From: Marinomonas sp. CT5
GTDB taxonomy: Bacteria; Pseudomonadota; Gammaproteobacteria; Pseudomonadales; Marinomonadaceae
Reading direction: 5' to 3'
Assembly: GCF_018336975.1 (NCBI RefSeq)
Contig: NZ_CP025572.1
Span: forward strand, 1,016,560 to 1,080,559
DNA: 64,000 bases
The position numbers and the translations under genes were made by a program. Numbering within the stretch: position 1 is the first letter of the stretch; every line of letters starts with the position of its first letter. The notes under the pieces are model-generated. The model was given only the letters and a program-made list of their open reading frames with translations, was not told where the DNA came from and searched no databases. Below, piece after piece: positions 27,346 through 36,083 of this stretch.

Positions 27346-29541
27346 TTAATTCTGATGTTTGATTGGTTTACCTTCATTAAATTCTTTTGCTGTAACGGCT
27401 TTACCGACGTAATAACCTTGCCCAAAGTCACATTGGAATGCTTCAAGCATTTTCCATTGCTCTCTGGTCTCTATACCTTCCGCTAACACTTTGATGTTTA
27501 GCTTGTGAGCCATGGCAATAATGGCCTCAACGATTTTTCGATCATCAGGGTCATTTTCTAGGTCCATTACAAAGCTACGATCAATTTTTAGCAAGTCCAC
27601 AGGAAGGTTTTTAAGCTGAGAAAGGGACGAATAACCAGTACCAAAATCATCAATGGCGATGCATATTCCCATATCTTTAAGGGTTTGAAGTAAATGTCTA
27701 GCAAGATGGATGTCCTGAAGAATCGATGTTTCGGTGATCTCGAAACCAATCAGGTGAGGCGGAACTTGATATTTAGATAATAGTTCTTGAACTGCCTTAA
27801 CAAGTTTTGGGTCCGATAATTGCTCTGAAGCAAGGTTAATATGAAGCAATATATCTGGTCGGCCATCTTCTAGACGTTGTGCTAAATAGGCAATGCTATT
27901 TTCGAGCACCCAATAACCTAGTTCTACAATTTTTCCGGTATTTTGAGCAAGGAAAATAAAATCGTCAGGAAAAATAAGGCCTTTTTCAGGATGGTTCCAA
28001 CGAATTAATGCTTCAGCTCCGAATACTTTATCAGTATGTAAATCAAACTGTGGTTGGAAATACATTTCAAATTCATTGCGTTGCAATGCGAGTGTTAAAT
28101 CACTTTCAGCCTTAACAAGGTTATGGGTGCTGATTTTCATTTTTTCAGTATAAAAGGCATGCTGATTTTTACCCATTAGCTTGGCTTGATACATCGCCAT
28201 ATCCGCGTTTTGCATAATGGTAACAAGGTCATAGCCATGCTCTGGAATCATGGCAATCCCTAGTGACGTACTCAGTATAAATTCTTTATCATCGACTTTC
28301 GCTGGAATTCGAATGCATTCTAAGATTTGGTTTGCTCGCTCTTCTGCTTGTTTATAATCAAGGATATTACTTAATAAGATACCGAATTCATCACCGCCCA
28401 ATCGCACAACTAAATCTGATGTGCTTGTCAGTTGGTTGAGCCTTGTTCCAACAATATTCAGAATATGATCTCCGACATCATGGCCAATGGTGTCATTAAT
28501 TTGTTTAAAATTATCCAAGTCAAAGTATACAAAAGCAGATACACGTTTCTGTTTCTGATTTTTGTATAAGATGTCTGGTAGACGGTCTTGTAAGTAACGC
28601 CGATTTGGCAAACCAGTAAGGGGGTCTTTGTAAGCGAGTTCTTGGAGTTCAGATGTTTTTTCTTTGACTAATTTGCGGAGTTTCAATGGCTGTAGGAGGA
28701 TGGCGTATAAAGCAATGGATAATAGGAATGCTACGATGAGGCTAATCATATAGCCTATTATCTTTCGTTCTTTTAATTGATTATCTAATGCCCGACTAAT
28801 TTTAAGGGTCCAAGTACCTACAGGCAGAATAAGGTTCGTTGATGCCTGAATTTCAGCAAGTGGTGTAATTGAAGAAGATAAGAGGATCGTTTCTTTTGTT
28901 GTGGCGTGTTTTCTTGAAAGGCTGTATTGATAGCCTTCGCTTTCTAACTGTTTCAATTTCGTAGCTTCCAAAAGGTTATCTAAATAAATAACCGCGGAAG
29001 CAAATCCCCAAAAAAGTTCGTGTTGAGTTCCTTTATTTAAAAAAATAGGCGCTCGACTAATAACGGCAATGCCTCCTTGTACTAAGGAAACGGGTCCAAT
29101 CGCAATTAATTGATGGTTTTTAATCGCTAATAAAGCGGCTTCTTGAAATTGTTCATTGCTTAGTATGTCCAACCCAATAGCGGATTCATTTCCTGCTAGC
29201 GGGTAGATATTAGAAATAATGCCGTCTGGTGCAAGTTGAAGGTTTTCTATGCCGCCAATGGATTTGATAAGTTTATCGGCGAAATTGTCAAACCATTCAC
29301 CGCTGCCACGATTCTGCTCTACTTCATAAGCTAGAATTTGTGCGGATGTAAAGGCGGCAGAAAGACGGCGTTCTAAAACAGAAGCTTGAGTGCGAGATAG
29401 GCCACTTAAAAGAGATTCTTGTTGTTTGATAATGGAGGTATTGGTTGATTGAGTCCAATAACAGCCCAATACCGCAATTATGCAAAAGGCAATCAAGGAA
29501 AAAATCACGGCGGAAGGCGGCTTAAACTCTGCTTTCTTCAA
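27346..29541 (-). CDS. Membrane CHASE-GGDEF-EAL cyclic-di-GMP protein
   Basis: 731 residues from a TTG start. TM1 is at about residues 12-30, a periplasmic CHASE-type sensor domain lies at about 60-250 (GIENLQLAPDGIISNIYPLAGNE), and TM2 at about 260-285. The GGDEF domain has intact RLGGDEFGIL near residue 381 with DLDNFKQINDTIGH, so diguanylate cyclase activity is expected. The EAL domain has GAEALIRW near 507, ITETSILQD and AIDDFGTGYSSLSQL, the metal residues of an active phosphodiesterase. Both halves look catalytic; which dominates is not readable. A single gene whose signal is unknown. Confidence 0.93.
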   Translation of the reverse strand: MKKAEFKPPSAVIFSLIAFCIIAVLGCYWTQSTNTSIIKQQESLLSGLSRTQASVLERRLSAAFTSAQILAYEVEQNRGSGEWFDNFADKLIKSIGGIENLQLAPDGIISNIYPLAGNESAIGLDILSNEQFQEAALLAIKNHQLIAIGPVSLVQGGIAVISRAPIFLNKGTQHELFWGFASAVIYLDNLLEATKLKQLESEGYQYSLSRKHATTKETILLSSSITPLAEIQASTNLILPVGTWTLKISRALDNQLKERKIIGYMISLIVAFLLSIALYAILLQPLKLRKLVKEKTSELQELAYKDPLTGLPNRRYLQDRLPDILYKNQKQKRVSAFVYFDLDNFKQINDTIGHDVGDHILNIVGTRLNQLTSTSDLVVRLGGDEFGILLSNILDYKQAEERANQILECIRIPAKVDDKEFILSTSLGIAMIPEHGYDLVTIMQNADMAMYQAKLMGKNQHAFYTEKMKISTHNLVKAESDLTLALQRNEFEMYFQPQFDLHTDKVFGAEALIRWNHPEKGLIFPDDFIFLAQNTGKIVELGYWVLENSIAYLAQRLEDGRPDILLHINLASEQLSDPKLVKAVQELLSKYQVPPHLIGFEITETSILQDIHLARHLLQTLKDMGICIAIDDFGTGYSSLSQLKNLPVDLLKIDRSFVMDLENDPDDRKIVEAIIAMAHKLNIKVLAEGIETREQWKMLEAFQCDFGQGYYVGKAVTAKEFNEGKPIKHQN

Positions 29542-29699
29542 CTAATAACCCTTTAGTTAATGGTTAAGAGATACACTGAAATAAATCGTACATTGAGATA
29601 AATCATACACATAAAATTTTTAAAAGTATTGAGACTTTATCATTATAAAGTTCCGAGTTAGGTGTTAGTAAGAAACATCGGTGTCTTGTTTGAAAAATA

Positions 29700-29737
29700 A
29701 AAAGCGACGATATTTTCATAAACATCGTCGCTTTTAT
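29700..29737 (-). terminator. Terminator after hupE
   Basis: 12-bp perfect arms AAAAGCGACGAT/ATCGTCGCTTTT, loop of 12. On the minus strand it lies 27 nt beyond the hupE stop. Confidence 0.75.
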
Positions 29738-29763
29738 TCTCGTTTTTTGCGAGCGAAGATTAA

Positions 29764-30348
29764 TTACCCCAGTGCTAAAAATAATCCAGCAATGGCAATT
29801 AAACTACCTGTTATACGAGTCACGATAGGGGCTTGGAAACGTGCAACTGTTATACCAAAGCCGATACCTGCTACGTGTAATAACACTGTGGCTAATGCAA
29901 ACCCCAAGGCGTATTCTGCACCATTAGCATCTAGAGGCATTTCTAAACCGTGAGCCGCGCCATGGAAAAGTGCGAACAAACCGGCAATGCCTGCGCAAAC
30001 AGCAACAGGGAAACGAGCCGCGCCTACTAATAAAGCACCCATTAGAATCACTGATAGGACAATGCCTTGTTCAATGAAAGGAACTTGTACGCCAGCAATA
30101 GCCAAGCCACCTCCTATTAGCATAGTCCCTACAAAAGCCGTAGGCACAATCCATAAAGCACGACCGCCAAGGCTAGCCGCCCATAGACCGATTGCCAGCA
30201 TAGCCAGTAAATGGTCCAAACCACCCATTGGGTGCATGAAACCTGTCATGAAGCTGGTTGTATGTTCGTGTCCAGGGTGAGCAAATGCAAGAGCAGGTAG
30301 TGCCGCAACAAGGGCAGCTAATCCCATTTTAAGCGAAGATAAACGCAT
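29764..30348 (-). CDS. hupE: HupE/UreJ family metal transporter
   Basis: 194 residues with TTTGGAGAC upstream. A membrane protein that starts with a signal-like helix ending ALAFAHPGHEH. The His-rich signature HPGHEHTTSFMTGFMHPMGGLDHLLAMLAIGLWAA is the HupE/UreJ mark and provides metal ligands; a second motif, FALFHGAAHGLEMP, follows. Six membrane helices are visible. The family imports nickel or cobalt for hydrogenase, urease or cobalamin. No such enzymes are nearby, so the metal is open. The 5' leader holds two hairpins that may be regulatory. Confidence 0.9.
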   Translation of the reverse strand: MRLSSLKMGLAALVAALPALAFAHPGHEHTTSFMTGFMHPMGGLDHLLAMLAIGLWAASLGGRALWIVPTAFVGTMLIGGGLAIAGVQVPFIEQGIVLSVILMGALLVGAARFPVAVCAGIAGLFALFHGAAHGLEMPLDANGAEYALGFALATVLLHVAGIGFGITVARFQAPIVTRITGSLIAIAGLFLALG

Positions 30349-30404
30349 GGTATTGTCTCCAAATAGATAAATATGAATAAGATCTTACGAAATAGTTTGT
30401 TCGA

Positions 30405-30446
30405 ACCACCGCTCTTGCGGCTGGGTGTGAGGATTCTAACACACCT
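30405..30446 (-). promoter_or_regulatory. Two adjacent hairpins in the hupE leader
   Basis: On the minus strand GGTGTG-10-CACACC (30424-30445) is followed by CCGC-AAGA-GCGG (30409-30420), 60-100 nt before the hupE start. No T tract. They could be part of a metal- or cofactor-responsive leader; no known riboswitch consensus was recognised. Confidence 0.4.
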
Positions 30447-30616
30447 AAAACTAGGGTAAATTGAATGATGTTATTAGGTAGAAACGAATCATTCAGGTTA
30501 AACAAAAAATTAAGATAAAGAGAATATTAGTTTGTGGTATTGTTTTTAGAGTGAGTACGAGTGTTCATACTTAGTTGATTTTTATTAAATGTATAAGAGA
30601 TACATGGAGGTAAACG

Positions 30617-30931
30617 ATGGTTATGTTTTATTTAGTCTTAGCTATTCTTGGAACCTTGATTCCTTATGGCGCTTTTGTTCCTTGGCTAATGCAAAACGGG
30701 ATTGATATTCCTCAGTTTTTCACTGAAATGATGGCAAATCCCATCAGTATTTTTGCCTGGTTGGATGTGTTTGTTGCGGCCATTACTCTGTTGGGTTTTA
30801 TTCTCCATGATGGTCAAAAGAACCAAGTGAAATGGCGATATATCGCTATTGTAGGAACTTTAAGCGTAGGCGTCTCTTGCGGGTTACCTCTCTACCTTTA
30901 TTTACGAGAAAGACAGACTCGCGCAAGGTAA
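30617..30931 (+). CDS. DUF2834 small membrane protein
   Basis: 104 residues with GGAGGT 6 nt before the ATG. Three membrane helices: FYLVLAILGTLIPYGAFVPWL, FAWLDVFVAAITLLGFILHDG and RYIAIVGTLSVGVSCGLPLYLYLRE. The block order and conserved Pro, Trp-Leu-Asp and LPLYLYLRE end fit DUF2834. The function is unknown. It is followed 43 nt later by a LysE-type exporter and may be co-transcribed with it. Confidence 0.8.
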   Translation: MVMFYLVLAILGTLIPYGAFVPWLMQNGIDIPQFFTEMMANPISIFAWLDVFVAAITLLGFILHDGQKNQVKWRYIAIVGTLSVGVSCGLPLYLYLRERQTRAR

Positions 30932-30974
30932 AAACAAAGTGAGTGCCACTTAGTAGCAAATTTAAGGATTCAAT

Positions 30975-31610
30975 ATGAGCTTTCATTTATGGACTTTGTT
31001 TTGTTTGGCTTACTTGGTGACCACCTTGTCACCTGGGCCAAATGTATTGTTAGTACTCAAAAATAGTATTCAATTCGGTTGGGAATCGGCCTTTATCACG
31101 ATTTTTGGTAATTTGTTTTGTCAGTTTTTAATTGTTTGCCTAGTTGCTTTGGGTGTTGGCGCTTTGCTGCAAACTTTGCCTGTATGGTTTCTGGTGATGA
31201 AAGTGTTGGGTGGAAGTTATTTGATTTATCTTGGTATTAAAGCCCTCAGATCCAAAAAGACATCGACTTTTGATTCGATCGATAAAGCGGCTATCACTAA
31301 TTCGACGAAAACGGGATTTGCATTGTTTGGTGAAGCTTTCTTGGTCTCGGCCAGCAATCCTAAAACACTGATTTTTTTGTCGGCTTTCTTACCGCAGTTT
31401 TTAACGCTCGAATCGCCAGCCTATATGCAGTTTTTGATCATGTTTATTAGCATCTGCGCTATCGTGACTTGTGTACATATTGGTTATGCTTTTGGGATTG
31501 CACGTTTAGGAAAGCATTTTTCGCTCAAAAAAATGGAAAACAAAATTACTAAAATAACGGGTGGCTTGTTTATTAGCATGGGCGGCGGCATATTGTTGAG
31601 TAATCGATAG
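30975..31610 (+). CDS. LysE/RhtB family amino-acid exporter
   Basis: 211 residues, AAGGATT upstream. An inner-membrane exporter with six helices. The family signature SPGPNVLLVLKNSIQFGWESA at residues 20-40 is clear, followed by VLGGSYLIYLGIKALR and FLVSASNPKTLIFLSAFLPQF. LysE/RhtB proteins export amino acids such as homoserine, threonine, leucine or lysine; the substrate is not predictable. Closely followed by the zinc-finger gene (27 nt). Confidence 0.92.
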   Translation: MSFHLWTLFCLAYLVTTLSPGPNVLLVLKNSIQFGWESAFITIFGNLFCQFLIVCLVALGVGALLQTLPVWFLVMKVLGGSYLIYLGIKALRSKKTSTFDSIDKAAITNSTKTGFALFGEAFLVSASNPKTLIFLSAFLPQFLTLESPAYMQFLIMFISICAIVTCVHIGYAFGIARLGKHFSLKKMENKITKITGGLFISMGGGILLSNR

Positions 31611-31637
31611 GTCAATTTAGCGGGAGAGGAGGGGATT

Positions 31638-31901
31638 ATGGCAAGCGGCTGGGCGCAAGACGGTGCGGTGCAAGATCAAATAGACGCGACGGTTGATTCC
31701 GAAGTAGAGCGCGCAAAAAACAGCATGCCTAAAGGTGATAGTCTTACTCATTGTGAAGAGTGTGACGCAATAATCCCGGAGCCTCGTCGTAAAGCCATTC
31801 AAGGTGTGCGTTTGTGTATCCAGTGTCAATCTGAGCAAGAGAAGAAGGGCCGAGCGTCTTTGTATAACCGTGCAGGTAGCAAAGACAGTCAGTTAAGATA
31901 A
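31638..31901 (+). CDS. DksA/TraR C4-type zinc-finger protein (YbiI-like)
   Basis: 87 residues with GGAGAGGAGGGG upstream. The C-terminal half has the C4 zinc finger CEECDAIIPEPRRKAIQGVRLCIQCQ (Cys-x2-Cys ... Cys-x2-Cys), as in short DksA-like proteins. The long coiled coil of DksA is missing, so it may bind RNA polymerase through another surface or not at all. The N-terminal segment WAQDGAVQDQIDATVDSEVERAK matches the YbiI group. It is probably the end of the unit with the LysE-type gene. Confidence 0.88.
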   Translation: MASGWAQDGAVQDQIDATVDSEVERAKNSMPKGDSLTHCEECDAIIPEPRRKAIQGVRLCIQCQSEQEKKGRASLYNRAGSKDSQLR

Positions 31902-32088
31902 CGACGACAACTCATTTTTGTACATTTCATTGATATTCGTTCCTGTATTCTCCATCGAATCTGCCTATTTAAATATGAATTTTTCCTGCTTGAACTTCCG
32001 CATTATGGTAAGGTTTCGCCTATATAAATGGGTGTCTTAGCCATGAGCTTGATACTCTGTTTCTTTCAGAATTAATAAGGGTGAGACT

Positions 32089-32673
32089 GTGGCAGACGCT
32101 TACGCAACAGAAGTAAATAAATTAGAAAAACTACGTGCGGCTTGGTTGCCTGCTGTCGAATTTCTATTTGGTGAAGCCGTAGAAGAAGCCAAATTTGATG
32201 GCTTTGAGGTTTGGGATGACATTGCGAAACCAAGTGCCGTATTTGAGCACGCTGACGAGCCATATCGCTACAAAATCCATATGCCAGCAAGAGTTTTCAG
32301 TAATGATGTCATGTTGCTAGCCGATGTGATTCAAGAAATGGTACGTGGCCAGTATCCAGTGGGTTACGAAGGCGCAAAAGTACCGGCTTTATGTGAAGGC
32401 GTGGCTGTATTCGGTGCGGTGACGGCTATTAAACAAGTGTTTGGAGAGGAGTCTGTGGATTCCTACTTGAATGCTCTGAAGGAACAAGCGTTTCCTTATT
32501 ACGATGCTTTTTCTTATGTAGCGGTTTTGTTGGCAGAAGATCCTCAGGCCATTAAGAAGTTGCGTGGTGTTCAGCCTTTCTTATACAAGGTTGAAAAAGC
32601 CGACTTTGAAACGGCGCAAGTAGAAATCGATCGTAAAATCAAAGACATCCTTTTATTAGCTTTTCGTGCTTAA
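32089..32673 (+). CDS. Conserved protein of unknown function
   Basis: 194 residues from GTG 32089 with AAGGGTGAGA upstream. Not recognised. It is soluble and acidic, with no signal peptide or membrane segment. Helical stretches such as ATEVNKLEKLRAAWLPAVEFLFGEAVEEAKF lead into a GF-VWDDI segment and HMPARVFSNDVMLLADVIQEMVRGQYP, and ALCEGVAVFGAVTAI is near the middle. The EMVRG and LCEGVAVF helices recall a metallopeptidase-like helical fold, but there is no HExxH. It is a single gene with its own terminator. Confidence 0.8.
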   Translation: MADAYATEVNKLEKLRAAWLPAVEFLFGEAVEEAKFDGFEVWDDIAKPSAVFEHADEPYRYKIHMPARVFSNDVMLLADVIQEMVRGQYPVGYEGAKVPALCEGVAVFGAVTAIKQVFGEESVDSYLNALKEQAFPYYDAFSYVAVLLAEDPQAIKKLRGVQPFLYKVEKADFETAQVEIDRKIKDILLLAFRA

Positions 32674-32698
32674 TAAATAACGCAAAACGAAATGAAGA

Positions 32699-32726
32699 AA
32701 AATGCCGCGCATACGCGGCATTTTTT
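32699..32726. terminator. Terminator after the unknown gene, shared with the convergent SDR gene
   Basis: AAAATGCCGCG-CATA-CGCGGCATTTT followed by T residues. Confidence 0.9.
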
Positions 32727-32731
32727 ATACA

Positions 32732-33721
32732 TTATTTTAGTTTTTCACCGAAGCAATTAAGTCCTTTCAAGGTTTCTTCTACCGCTATATCAATGGGAGT
32801 GGCAGGTTCTTTTCCTATCTTTTGAACTAACTTACTGTTGTCCATGCGAATAGGTCGTTGCCATAGATACTTCATTTCCATCAGTTCTTTTAGTGTTTCG
32901 TTGAATGGCACCATTAAAGACATTATCCACCATGGGAAAGCTCTAATTTTGGGTGTTCTGCCAGTGTTTTTTTCCACTGAGCGACGAATGGCGTTAGCCA
33001 TTTGTGTGCCATCTTCATCCCAAAAACCGGCCATGTGAAATGTAGAGAACGCTTTTAACGTATCGCGAGTGTCGATTAATTTGACCATGGTGGCTGCCAC
33101 ATCGGGTAGGTAAGACCACTGATGACCAATGTTTGATTTAGAAGGATTATTGATGGTTCTTACTGCTTTGTTCGGTTTGATCAGGCCTTGAGAAAACCAG
33201 CTGCTTGGCGCGGTTGCTCCGAAAAAATCCCCCGCTCTCACGATAATGACCTGCCCACCTTGTTTGGCAAAATCTTCTAAGCGGTTTTCCATTTTTACCC
33301 GAATACGACCTTTTTTTGTCGATGGGTGTTGGGGAGAGGTTTCCTGCAATAAGGGAAAAGCGTCTTCACCATAGTTATAAATATTGCCAGGGAACACCAC
33401 ACAAGCTTGTGTCTTCTTGGCTACAGTAATCGTATTTTCTAACATAGGTAACCCCAAGGTGTCCCAGTTCTTATAGCCAGCAGGGTTCACACAATGAAAG
33501 ATTACACTACAGCCTTGTGCGGCTTTTTCTACATCGGATTGATTAAGTGCGTCACCTTGAAACCAAGTGATATGGTCATTTTTTTGTGTTTGGGAAGTCT
33601 CTCTTTTGAGTGCATTGATATGCCATCCTGCTTGATTAAGTTGACGAGTCAGCTCGCTACCAATTCCACCAGTGGCACCTAATACCAGTACTTTAGGTTT
33701 TTCGTTTTGTAGTGGTTTCAT
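32732..33721 (-). CDS. NAD(P)-dependent epimerase/dehydratase (atypical SDR)
   Basis: 329 residues starting MKPLQNEKPKVLVLGATGGIGSEL. ATG 33721 has CTGGAGA upstream; the frame open to 33766 would run into the promoter of the divergent LysR gene. The Rossmann motif GATGGIG at about residue 14 binds the cofactor, and NPAGYKNWD, FPGNIYNYGEDAF (a YxxxK-like region is weak) and IVRAGDFFG follow the extended-SDR layout. The substrate is unknown. It is divergent from a LysR regulator with a 108-nt spacer, so it is probably that regulator's target. Confidence 0.85.
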   Translation of the reverse strand: MKPLQNEKPKVLVLGATGGIGSELTRQLNQAGWHINALKRETSQTQKNDHITWFQGDALNQSDVEKAAQGCSVIFHCVNPAGYKNWDTLGLPMLENTITVAKKTQACVVFPGNIYNYGEDAFPLLQETSPQHPSTKKGRIRVKMENRLEDFAKQGGQVIIVRAGDFFGATAPSSWFSQGLIKPNKAVRTINNPSKSNIGHQWSYLPDVAATMVKLIDTRDTLKAFSTFHMAGFWDEDGTQMANAIRRSVEKNTGRTPKIRAFPWWIMSLMVPFNETLKELMEMKYLWQRPIRMDNSKLVQKIGKEPATPIDIAVEETLKGLNCFGEKLK

Positions 33722-33829
33722 CGTTTCTCCAGAGGCAATTGCTAAATAACTAGATTGATCAAGCAAGCTTAGATATTCTCTTTGTTAAAAGAAATTGTTG
33801 AAAACAATGGAGCGGTTATACATTTTTGT

Positions 33830-34720
33830 ATGAATGAAAAAATTGGATGGGATTGGTATCGATCATTTCTGGGCGTGATGCAGGAAGGTTCGTTGTCGGG
33901 CGCTGCGCGAGCATTAGGTTCAACGCAACCCACTATTGGGCGGCATATTTCGGAATTGGAACGCGCTTTCGATATGACTTTGTTCATCCGCACTCAAGGC
34001 GGTTTGATGCCTACCGAAGCGGCAAATGCTCTATTACTTCCAGCCCGTGAAATGGCAAATGTTGCCGCCTCAATGGAGCGTGTTGCAACCTGTCATGGTG
34101 AGGGTGTTCAGGGCACGGTTAGAGTCACTACCAGCGAAGTACTGGCCATTGAGGTGTTACCTGATATTCTAGCCCAAATTGCTGAAACATTACCTCAGGT
34201 CAATATCGAATTATTATTATCAGACAAGGTGCAAGATTTGCTTAATCGTGAGGCGGATATTGCCATACGTTTATTTCGCCCAACGCAAACTCAATTAATC
34301 GCACGGCGAATTGGTCGTATTCCCGTTGGTTTTTTTGCGCATAAAATCTATCTTGAAAAATATGCCACTCCAACAACATTGGCTGATCTTGAAAACCACT
34401 GTCTAATTGGCTTTGATCGCTTGACCGATTACATTCGCAATGTAACCAAAACACTGCCTTTTCCAATTGATAAACATACGTTTCGTTTTCGTACCGACAG
34501 TAATGTGGCGCAATTGGCCTTGACTCGTGCGGGCGTAGGAATTGGTTTGTGTCAGGTTGGTTTAGCTGAACAAGACGATAATCTGGTTCGCTTATTGGAA
34601 GAAGACTTTTGTTTTGACATGGAGTCGTGGGTCACCATGCACGAAGACCTGAGAAAGAATGCTGCATGCAACGCTGTCTTTGATCAATTGGTGGTAGGGA
34701 TGCAAAGCTATGTAGGTTAG
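33830..34720 (+). CDS. LysR family transcriptional regulator
   Basis: 296 residues from ATG 33830 (MNEKIGWDWYRSFLGVM). The longer frame starts with TTG at 33782 inside the spacer. The N-terminal helix-turn-helix is GSLSGAARALGSTQPTIGRHISELE, and the effector domain begins after about residue 85 (VRVTTSEVLAIEVLPDIL). It resembles the LysR subgroup that sits opposite a single SDR or oxidoreductase gene. Local regulation of the SDR gene is inference from that arrangement. Confidence 0.92.
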   Translation: MNEKIGWDWYRSFLGVMQEGSLSGAARALGSTQPTIGRHISELERAFDMTLFIRTQGGLMPTEAANALLLPAREMANVAASMERVATCHGEGVQGTVRVTTSEVLAIEVLPDILAQIAETLPQVNIELLLSDKVQDLLNREADIAIRLFRPTQTQLIARRIGRIPVGFFAHKIYLEKYATPTTLADLENHCLIGFDRLTDYIRNVTKTLPFPIDKHTFRFRTDSNVAQLALTRAGVGIGLCQVGLAEQDDNLVRLLEEDFCFDMESWVTMHEDLRKNAACNAVFDQLVVGMQSYVG

Positions 34721-34735
34721 TTGATCAGAGAAAGT

Positions 34736-34765
34736 GCAGCTCAACAGCATCTTGTGCTGAGCTGC
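34736..34765. terminator. Hairpin between LysR and the PRPP-synthetase-like gene
   Basis: GCAGCTCA-A-CAGCA pairs with TGTGCTGAGCTGC with one bulge. No T tract, so a weak terminator or a plain stem between convergent genes. Confidence 0.55.
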
Positions 34766-34773
34766 ATCTAACG

Positions 34774-35985
34774 CTAGCTCTTCAATTCAGATAGTTCTTC
34801 ACTAAACCAAATTTTGCGTTTAAAACGAGGGTTTTTAGACGACATATCAATTTTGTATGGATTTGGCTCATGAGTTTGTGGCAAATCAAGGATGTTGCAA
34901 AGTTCTTGAGCAAGCCATTTCTCAACTTTTAATACCACCATTTTCTTACGCAAACGACCTTGTTCGTCACGGTTCAAAATAGTCGGTAAGGTATTTAACG
35001 TTAAGATTTCACCAATCGCTGGGTGCGCCATGCGCTCACGACCTTCATCGCTGGCATAGAAGTGTGATACGGCAAACACCATGCGCTCAGGGTTGATTTG
35101 TTGTAAGAATTGGCAAGATTTCACGACGGTAGAGCCGGTGCGAACCATATCGTCAAACAACACAATGCTCGCACCATCTAGGCCGTCGAAAGTATGCTCA
35201 CTCTCTTTGTGAAGCGTGATTTCTACTTTACGCTCCGCCGTACGGTCTTTATCAAGCATGATGAATTTCGCTTTGCTCAGGCCCAATGTTTTAAACATTT
35301 CTTTTACGAAATCACGAGCGCCTTTGTCTGGGGCGCACAGCACCAAACCTTCACCATCTTTGCCGTAATTTAGAATGTTTGAATTTAACAAGTAGTGGGC
35401 ATAAATCTCATAAGGGATTAAGTTATGGAAGTCGCCTTCAAACACTTCGGTAAACATTTTTTGAACGGAATCAGAATGGTTGTGAATCGTCATTACAGTG
35501 TCCACACCAGAAAGCTTCAATAATTGAGCATAAAGCTTGGCAGTGAATGGCTGACCATCGAATTTTTTCACATCATGGATGTCACGCTCAAAGCTGGTTT
35601 CACCTAAACTTTGGTGAGGACCACGATCCTGTGCGCTGTAGAAAAGGTCGGGTTCGACAAGAATAACGCGGTCAGCTCCGTTTTCTTTGGCGGCGCGGGC
35701 GATAATCAGGTTGGACATTGCTAATTCTTGGCGACTTTTTACGTGACTGCCAGTACTTACTATGATGACAGCTTTTCCCTTGAGTTTACGGCCAATGTTA
35801 TCAAAATCGGCTTCGTCTGAGATAAAACGTGGGCAAAACTCTGAGTTCATGAATTGCTTCATGCTGATCAAATCAGCGATGTCTTCGTGTTGACCCATTG
35901 CATAAGCAACATCAATTGCAAAAGGATTATCGGAGGAGTTACTAACAACGACGACATTAGTAGCCTGACCGGTCGACAAAGTCAT
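34774..35985 (-). CDS. Ribose-phosphate pyrophosphokinase-like protein, long form
   Basis: 403 residues, about 90 more than housekeeping Prs. AAGGATC precedes the ATG. The two-domain PRPP-synthetase fold is visible: an N-terminal region with VIIVSTGSHVKSRQELA and RGPHQSLGETSFERD, a middle LCAPDKGARDFVKEMF, the flexible-loop LDKDRTAERKVEI with Lys and Arg, and the PRPP-binding loop VLFDDMVRTGSTV. The C-terminal 60 residues (LRKKMVVLKVEKWLAQEL onward) have no counterpart in Prs. Long forms exist beside NAD-salvage genes in other marine bacteria, but none is here. The LacI gene lies 98 nt upstream on the same strand. Confidence 0.8.
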   Translation of the reverse strand: MTLSTGQATNVVVVSNSSDNPFAIDVAYAMGQHEDIADLISMKQFMNSEFCPRFISDEADFDNIGRKLKGKAVIIVSTGSHVKSRQELAMSNLIIARAAKENGADRVILVEPDLFYSAQDRGPHQSLGETSFERDIHDVKKFDGQPFTAKLYAQLLKLSGVDTVMTIHNHSDSVQKMFTEVFEGDFHNLIPYEIYAHYLLNSNILNYGKDGEGLVLCAPDKGARDFVKEMFKTLGLSKAKFIMLDKDRTAERKVEITLHKESEHTFDGLDGASIVLFDDMVRTGSTVVKSCQFLQQINPERMVFAVSHFYASDEGRERMAHPAIGEILTLNTLPTILNRDEQGRLRKKMVVLKVEKWLAQELCNILDLPQTHEPNPYKIDMSSKNPRFKRKIWFSEELSELKS

Positions 35986-36083
35986 GAGAGATCCTTAACT
36001 TAAGGGTAGGGGAATTTGCGCTGATTTTAATACTTGTAGGCTTTTTTCGATAGGGCTGATTGAGGATAAATGGTATTTTTTAG

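Noticed and set aside
30395..30425. tRNA-like GGTTCGAAC near a hairpin in the hupE leader
   Set aside because: No acceptor stem, anticodon arm or CCA region can be fitted.
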